Source: Sphingomonas sp. TDK1
GTDB taxonomy: Bacteria; Pseudomonadota; Alphaproteobacteria; Sphingomonadales; Sphingomonadaceae
Direction of reading: 5' to 3'
NCBI RefSeq assembly: GCF_001650735.1
Contig: NZ_LXVY01000017.1
Location: forward strand, 62,001-126,000
Length of the DNA: 64,000 bases
This document shows positions 60,303 to 64,000 of this stretch, piece by piece (position 1 is the first letter of the stretch; each line of letters starts with the position of its first letter). Position numbers and translations under genes: made by a program. Under the pieces are notes generated by a model. The model was not told the origin of the DNA and ran no database searches. It was given only the letters and a program-made list of their open reading frames with translations.

Positions 60303-60785
60303 GGGCGTTCCGCGCTGGGAATCGTCCGTCTTCCGGATGCGCCCCGCGCGCAGGCGTGGATGGTCGCCGGAACGGTGCTCTTTACGATCGGATGCCGAGC
60401 GGGTTGACGCGAAGGGCGGCACGCCACGCAGTGTTCGACAGCATCCCGGATGTCGGGTGCGGAATCGCACTGGCTGTAAAAAAATAACGCTGATTCAAAT
60501 ATGTAGAAGGTGCCGTCAGGCCTGATGTCATGCGGCATACGAGCATCGTGCGATGCTGGATTGGTTCGATTCCGACATCGCTGGTGATTCCGGCTTTGGA
60601 TTGACCGGATCGCTTTCTGACAGGTTCGGCGTGGCGATCATTGGGGCACCGGCCTGCATTCGCCCCCGTAGCGACCCGGGCTTGCCGGACGGCGGCGGGG
60701 ATTGCACGATCCCCTTGCTGCGGGTCCGCGCGATCCGGTGGCCAAAGAACAAGCCATATCGGGTCTTTGGAGTAGGGATCGAACC
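60303..60785. other. gene-poor region before the LysR gene
   Basis: 480 bp. A short frame (60553-60819) overlaps the LysR start and has no family resemblance, so I do not call it. AGCATCG, TG, CGATGCT (60542-60557) is a 7-2-7 inverted repeat and could be a regulator site. An A-rich stretch (CTGTAAAAAAATAACG) lies near 60475-60490. Confidence 0.5.
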
Positions 60786-61724
60786 ATGGGGGAAACCGGC
60801 ACCAGGCTGCGCCGCCTGAACATCAACCTGCTCTATGCGCTCCACGCGGTGCTGGAGGCGCCGACGCTGACCGCCGCGGCCCGATCGGTCGCGCTCAGCC
60901 AGCCGGCCATGAGCGCCAAGCTGCGCCAGCTGCGCGACCATTTCGGCGACGAGCTGGTGATCTACGGCGATCGCAAGCTGCGCACCGCGCTGGGCGAGGC
61001 GCTGTGCGCGCGCACCGGGCGGCTCCTGCGCGAGGTGGACGACACCTTCAACCTCACGCTGGATTTCGATCCCGCCACTGCCCGCCAGACGATCACGATC
61101 GCCGCGCCCGAGGCGATCGAGCTCATGTTCCTCAGCCGGGTCATCCCCAATATGCGGGCACGCGCGCCCGGCCTTCGGATTCGGACGGTGCCCTTCGTCC
61201 ATGGGTCGGTCCACCGCCTGTTCGACGCCGGCGTCGACATGGCGATCGTGCCCGATGCGATGGTCGACCCGGATCTGTCCTCGCAGTCGCTGTTCAGCCA
61301 CCGGCTGACCGGCATGGTGTGGCGGGAGCATCCCTTTACCGCGTTGAGCATGGACGAGGCCGACTATCTCGCCGCGCAGCATGGCGCGGCTTCCGAAGAG
61401 ATCGAGGGCGCGATGTTCGGCGCCTATGGCCCGGAGCATGTGCTCGCCCGCCGGGACGTCGTGATCCGCACGGGACTCTATTCGATGCTGCCGCTGCTCG
61501 CGCTGGGATCGGAACTGATCGTCACGGCCAGCGACTGGTTCGCCCAATATAATGCCGCGATCCTGCCCTTGCGGCTGGTGACCTTGCCGTTCCTGAACGC
61601 CTCCTCCGAACTGGTCGCGCAATGGCAGCCCTATCGCGCGCGGGAGCCGGTGATCGCCTGGTTGATCGACGCGCTGATGCGCGGCGCGCGCGCGATTGGC
61701 GCCCCCCATCCGCAAATCGGATGA
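60786..61724 (+). CDS. LysR family regulator (NodD-like)
   Basis: LysR-type regulator, 312 residues. N-terminal HTH: NINLLYALHAVLEAPTLTAA, then SVALSQPAMSAKLRQLRDHFGDELV (shown in part: SQPAMSAKLRQLRDHFGDEL). The effector domain follows with TITIAAPEAIELMFLSRVIP and a NodD-like IVPDAMVDPDLSSQSLF. This NodD/NahR-like subgroup senses aromatic or small organic effectors. ATG 60786 is preferred; the frame upstream to 60702 is not LysR-like. It precedes a TonB-dependent receptor by 276 bp and may control it. Confidence 0.9.
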   Translation: MGETGTRLRRLNINLLYALHAVLEAPTLTAAARSVALSQPAMSAKLRQLRDHFGDELVIYGDRKLRTALGEALCARTGRLLREVDDTFNLTLDFDPATARQTITIAAPEAIELMFLSRVIPNMRARAPGLRIRTVPFVHGSVHRLFDAGVDMAIVPDAMVDPDLSSQSLFSHRLTGMVWREHPFTALSMDEADYLAAQHGAASEEIEGAMFGAYGPEHVLARRDVVIRTGLYSMLPLLALGSELIVTASDWFAQYNAAILPLRLVTLPFLNASSELVAQWQPYRAREPVIAWLIDALMRGARAIGAPHPQIG

Positions 61725-62000
61725 GGGCATAAGATTTTACAATTTGATGACGCCTTGGGTTGCGCGCAGTTTCTCCCCAGGTCGAGACGAGCCGGCGCAA
61801 CGGGAACTCCCGAAAAAGACGAAGGCCTTCGACCCCGCAGAAGAAACAGCCGTCGCGCCGAGCGCGGCCGGCAACCGAGCGCTCCGAATAGTCGGGGTGC
61901 TTCACTGCATCAACGTGCAGCGGCGATCCGCCGGCATCTGTGAATCTGGTCGATTCGCAGGGCCCTGTCGCCTGCCGCACGCAAATGGGAGGGATACTAC

Positions 62001-64000
62001 ATGCAGGGGAGTCGCGGATTTTTCCTGTCGAGCGCAGCCGCTTTGGTGGTGCTGCCTGCCATCGGCCTGCTCGCGCCGACGACGGCGATCGCGCAGCAGC
62101 GCGGCATCTGGCTGCCGGCCATGCCGCTGCAGCAAGCGCTGGACAGCATTCGCCAGCAGACCGGGGCGGTCATCGACATCGACCCCGATGCGGTGCGGGA
62201 CCTCACCTCCAACCCGGTCGAAGGCGCACACGACGCGATCGCCGCGGTGCGCGAGGCCACCCGCGGGCAGGCCGTCAGCGTCCAGGTGGAGCGCAAGGGC
62301 CGTATTATCGTCGCCAACGAGATCACGGTGCTCGCGCGGCCCGACGAGGCGGAGCTCAACGTTCTCGTCCGCGGTGACACCAGCTCCAGCCGCACCGGTG
62401 AGTCGCTGCGCGACCAGCCGCGCAATACCCAGGTGATCTCCGCCAAGCTGATCGCCGAACAGCAGGCGCAGAGCCTGCCGGACGCGCTGCGCAATGCCGG
62501 CGGCGTGACGGTCAACACCGCCAACGTCCAGAGCGGCACCACCTACACCGTCCGCGGTTTCTCCACCGGCGGCGCGATCAACGGCCTGCCGACCCCGTCG
62601 AACAGCAACTTCGCCGCGGGCAGCACCCAGCCGCTGGCCAATGTCGAGCGGCTGGAAGTGCTGAAGGGCCCCGATGCGATCCTGCTCGGCGGCGACAGCC
62701 TGGGCGGCACGGTCAACATCGTCACCAAGAAGCCCAGCGCCGAGGAGCGGCTCTACGTGTCGCTGGAGGGCGGCTCCTTCACCTCCGGGCGGGTTTCGAT
62801 CGACGCGAACAACGCGATCACCGCGGACAAGCATCTGAGCGCGCGCATCGTCGCGACGGCGGCGGATGCCAATCACAATTACGGCGGCTATCGCGGCAAT
62901 GGCGATTACCTGTTCGCCCCGTCGCTGCGCTTCAAGAACGCGCATACCGACATCATCGCCGGCATCACCCTGGGCAACCAGGTCATGGGCATGTCGCCCT
63001 ATACGATCTTCAATCCCCAGACGAACAAGCCCTATCCGGTCGATCGCCGCAAGCCGATCCTGGGCGACAAGAACCAGTTCATCCAGATCAAGCCGAGCAC
63101 CTATGACCTGCAGGCCAAGCAGGAAGTCGCCTCCTGGCTGACCGTCTCGGCGCATTACCAGCATCAGGACACGACGCTGCTGCTGCGCCAGTTTTCGCCC
63201 TTCGTGGTGCTGGACCCCACCGGCCTGCTACTCGTTTCCACCAGCGGCGTGAGGCAGCGCAGCAAGAACGATGCGATCGACGGCTATGTCCGCATCAAGG
63301 TGAAGACCGGCCCGATCGAACATAAGCTCATCGTCGGCGGCATGTATTACAAATATGCGGTCGCTGCCGATCAGGCGTCCGACGGCCGGATGTTCCCCTA
63401 TAATTTCATCACCAAGAGCGGCCCGCCGCTGGCGCTGCCGACCAATTACGCACCCTCCTTCACCGTGTCGGGCAAGCAGAAGAGCTATTACGCCCAATAT
63501 CTGGCCAAGGTGTGGAAGCTGGCGCTGATGGCGAGTGTTCGCAAGACCGATGCCGATGCGATTTCACAGGTGGTGGGGCGGCCAACGCTCACCACGCATT
63601 CGAACGGCGCGACCACGCCCAGCTTCGGTGCGGTGCTGGACATCACCCCGAACCTGTCGGCCTATGGCTCGCTCGCCTATGGCTTCATCCCGAGCTTCCA
63701 GACCGATTATACCCGGGTGACCCTCCTGCCGGATACGCGCACGCGCAATGCGGAAGGTGGCATCAAGCTCGACCTGTTCCACAAGAGCGTGCTGGTCAAT
63801 GCGTCCTATTTCAACCTGCGCCAGAGCAATGTCCGCGTTGCCGATCCGGTGCATCGCGGCTTCCAGATCGCGCTGCCCGGCCAGGTGGGCAAGGGGATCG
63901 ACCTCAGTGTGTCGGGCGAGCCGCTGAAGGGCTGGCTGCTGAGCGGCAGCTTCACCCGTACCGAGTATAGCTATCTCGTCCCCAATCCCAAGGGCGGCGC
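62001..64000 (+). CDS. TonB-dependent receptor with STN domain, 3' partial
   Basis: Outer-membrane receptor, 666 residues visible, cut by the right edge. Signal peptide (AAALVVLPAIGLLAPTTAIAQ), an STN domain (about residues 35-85: LPAMPLQQALDSIRQQTGAV, DIDPDAVRDL) typical of siderophore receptors linked to sigma/anti-sigma signalling, then the plug (RDQPRNTQVISAKLI, SLPDALRNAGGVTVN, YTVRGFSTGGAIN, RLEVLKGPDAILLGG, GGTVNIVTKKP). Barrel strands follow. FecI/FecR genes are not in the window. ATG 62001 has GGGAGGG upstream. Similar receptors take up ferric siderophores; the ligand is unknown. Confidence 0.93.
   Translation, partial: MQGSRGFFLSSAAALVVLPAIGLLAPTTAIAQQRGIWLPAMPLQQALDSIRQQTGAVIDIDPDAVRDLTSNPVEGAHDAIAAVREATRGQAVSVQVERKGRIIVANEITVLARPDEAELNVLVRGDTSSSRTGESLRDQPRNTQVISAKLIAEQQAQSLPDALRNAGGVTVNTANVQSGTTYTVRGFSTGGAINGLPTPSNSNFAAGSTQPLANVERLEVLKGPDAILLGGDSLGGTVNIVTKKPSAEERLYVSLEGGSFTSGRVSIDANNAITADKHLSARIVATAADANHNYGGYRGNGDYLFAPSLRFKNAHTDIIAGITLGNQVMGMSPYTIFNPQTNKPYPVDRRKPILGDKNQFIQIKPSTYDLQAKQEVASWLTVSAHYQHQDTTLLLRQFSPFVVLDPTGLLLVSTSGVRQRSKNDAIDGYVRIKVKTGPIEHKLIVGGMYYKYAVAADQASDGRMFPYNFITKSGPPLALPTNYAPSFTVSGKQKSYYAQYLAKVWKLALMASVRKTDADAISQVVGRPTLTTHSNGATTPSFGAVLDITPNLSAYGSLAYGFIPSFQTDYTRVTLLPDTRTRNAEGGIKLDLFHKSVLVNASYFNLRQSNVRVADPVHRGFQIALPGQVGKGIDLSVSGEPLKGWLLSGSFTRTEYSYLVPNPKGG

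Noticed and set aside
60553-60819. 88-codon frame overlapping the LysR start
   Set aside because: It has no family resemblance, and the LysR gene with a clear HTH starts inside it in another frame.

Overview
This 64 kb window is high-GC, densely coded DNA that looks like a chromosomal segment of a Sphingomonadaceae bacterium (Alphaproteobacteria). The evidence is the gene content: CpdR-type response regulator, the cell-cycle regulator TrcR (DUF1013), SapC, DUF1192, a NodT-type efflux lipoprotein, XdhC with a MobA-like partner, and DUF4402 chaperone-usher fimbriae. GC-rich intergenic inverted repeats of the kind common in sphingomonads point the same way. No phage, integrase, transposase or CRISPR array was found.

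Layout. 0-8.4 kb: alpha/beta hydrolase (cut by the left edge), small lipoprotein, glycerophosphodiesterase, XdhC/MobA-like cofactor pair, and a four-gene MacAB-TolC-like efflux operon on the minus strand. 8.5-20 kb: acetyl-CoA synthetase, M13 metallopeptidase, POT peptide transporter, nitroreductase, an operon of GntR regulator / signal peptidase I (frame-broken) / 2OG oxygenase / small membrane protein, alcohol dehydrogenase and a threonine-synthase-like enzyme. 20.2-21.1 kb: repeat-rich patch with a tandemly duplicated DUF559 gene, one copy internally deleted. 21-34.6 kb: acyl-CoA dehydrogenase, Sua5/TsaC, MsrA, GalE, GAF protein, ClpA, quinone oxidoreductase, an LpxH-like phosphatase with a glycosyltransferase, and TrcR. 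34.6-43.2 kb: dienelactone hydrolase, GST, a decayed metallophosphoesterase, RhlE-type helicase, FAD oxidoreductase, SapC, a candidate small RNA, an N-formylglutamate amidohydrolase, CpdR and a tRNA-Val. 43.3-64 kb: a surface and modification region.

The most unusual part is 44.6-54.5 kb. A sulfotransferase carries a Nif11-like leader-peptide domain at its N-terminus. It lies beside an Asp/Asn beta-hydroxylase, a GNAT acetyltransferase, a DUF6916 protein, a phage-tail-collar (MdpB-like) protein and a 2028-residue repeat-rich autotransporter. I read this as a candidate protein-modification and surface-display neighbourhood; the link between the genes is inference. Downstream lies a chaperone-usher fimbrial operon (DUF4402 pilin, chaperone, usher, tip-like protein, then a second DUF4402 pilin). 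A NodD-like LysR regulator and a TonB-dependent receptor with an STN domain follow; the receptor runs off the right edge.

Other items worth checking: a probably leaderless GntR gene with an inverted repeat over its -10 box, a candidate small RNA with an exposed CUCCUCCC motif ending in a textbook terminator (41.6-41.7 kb), and a 53-residue gene with a GTG start at 31.5 kb.
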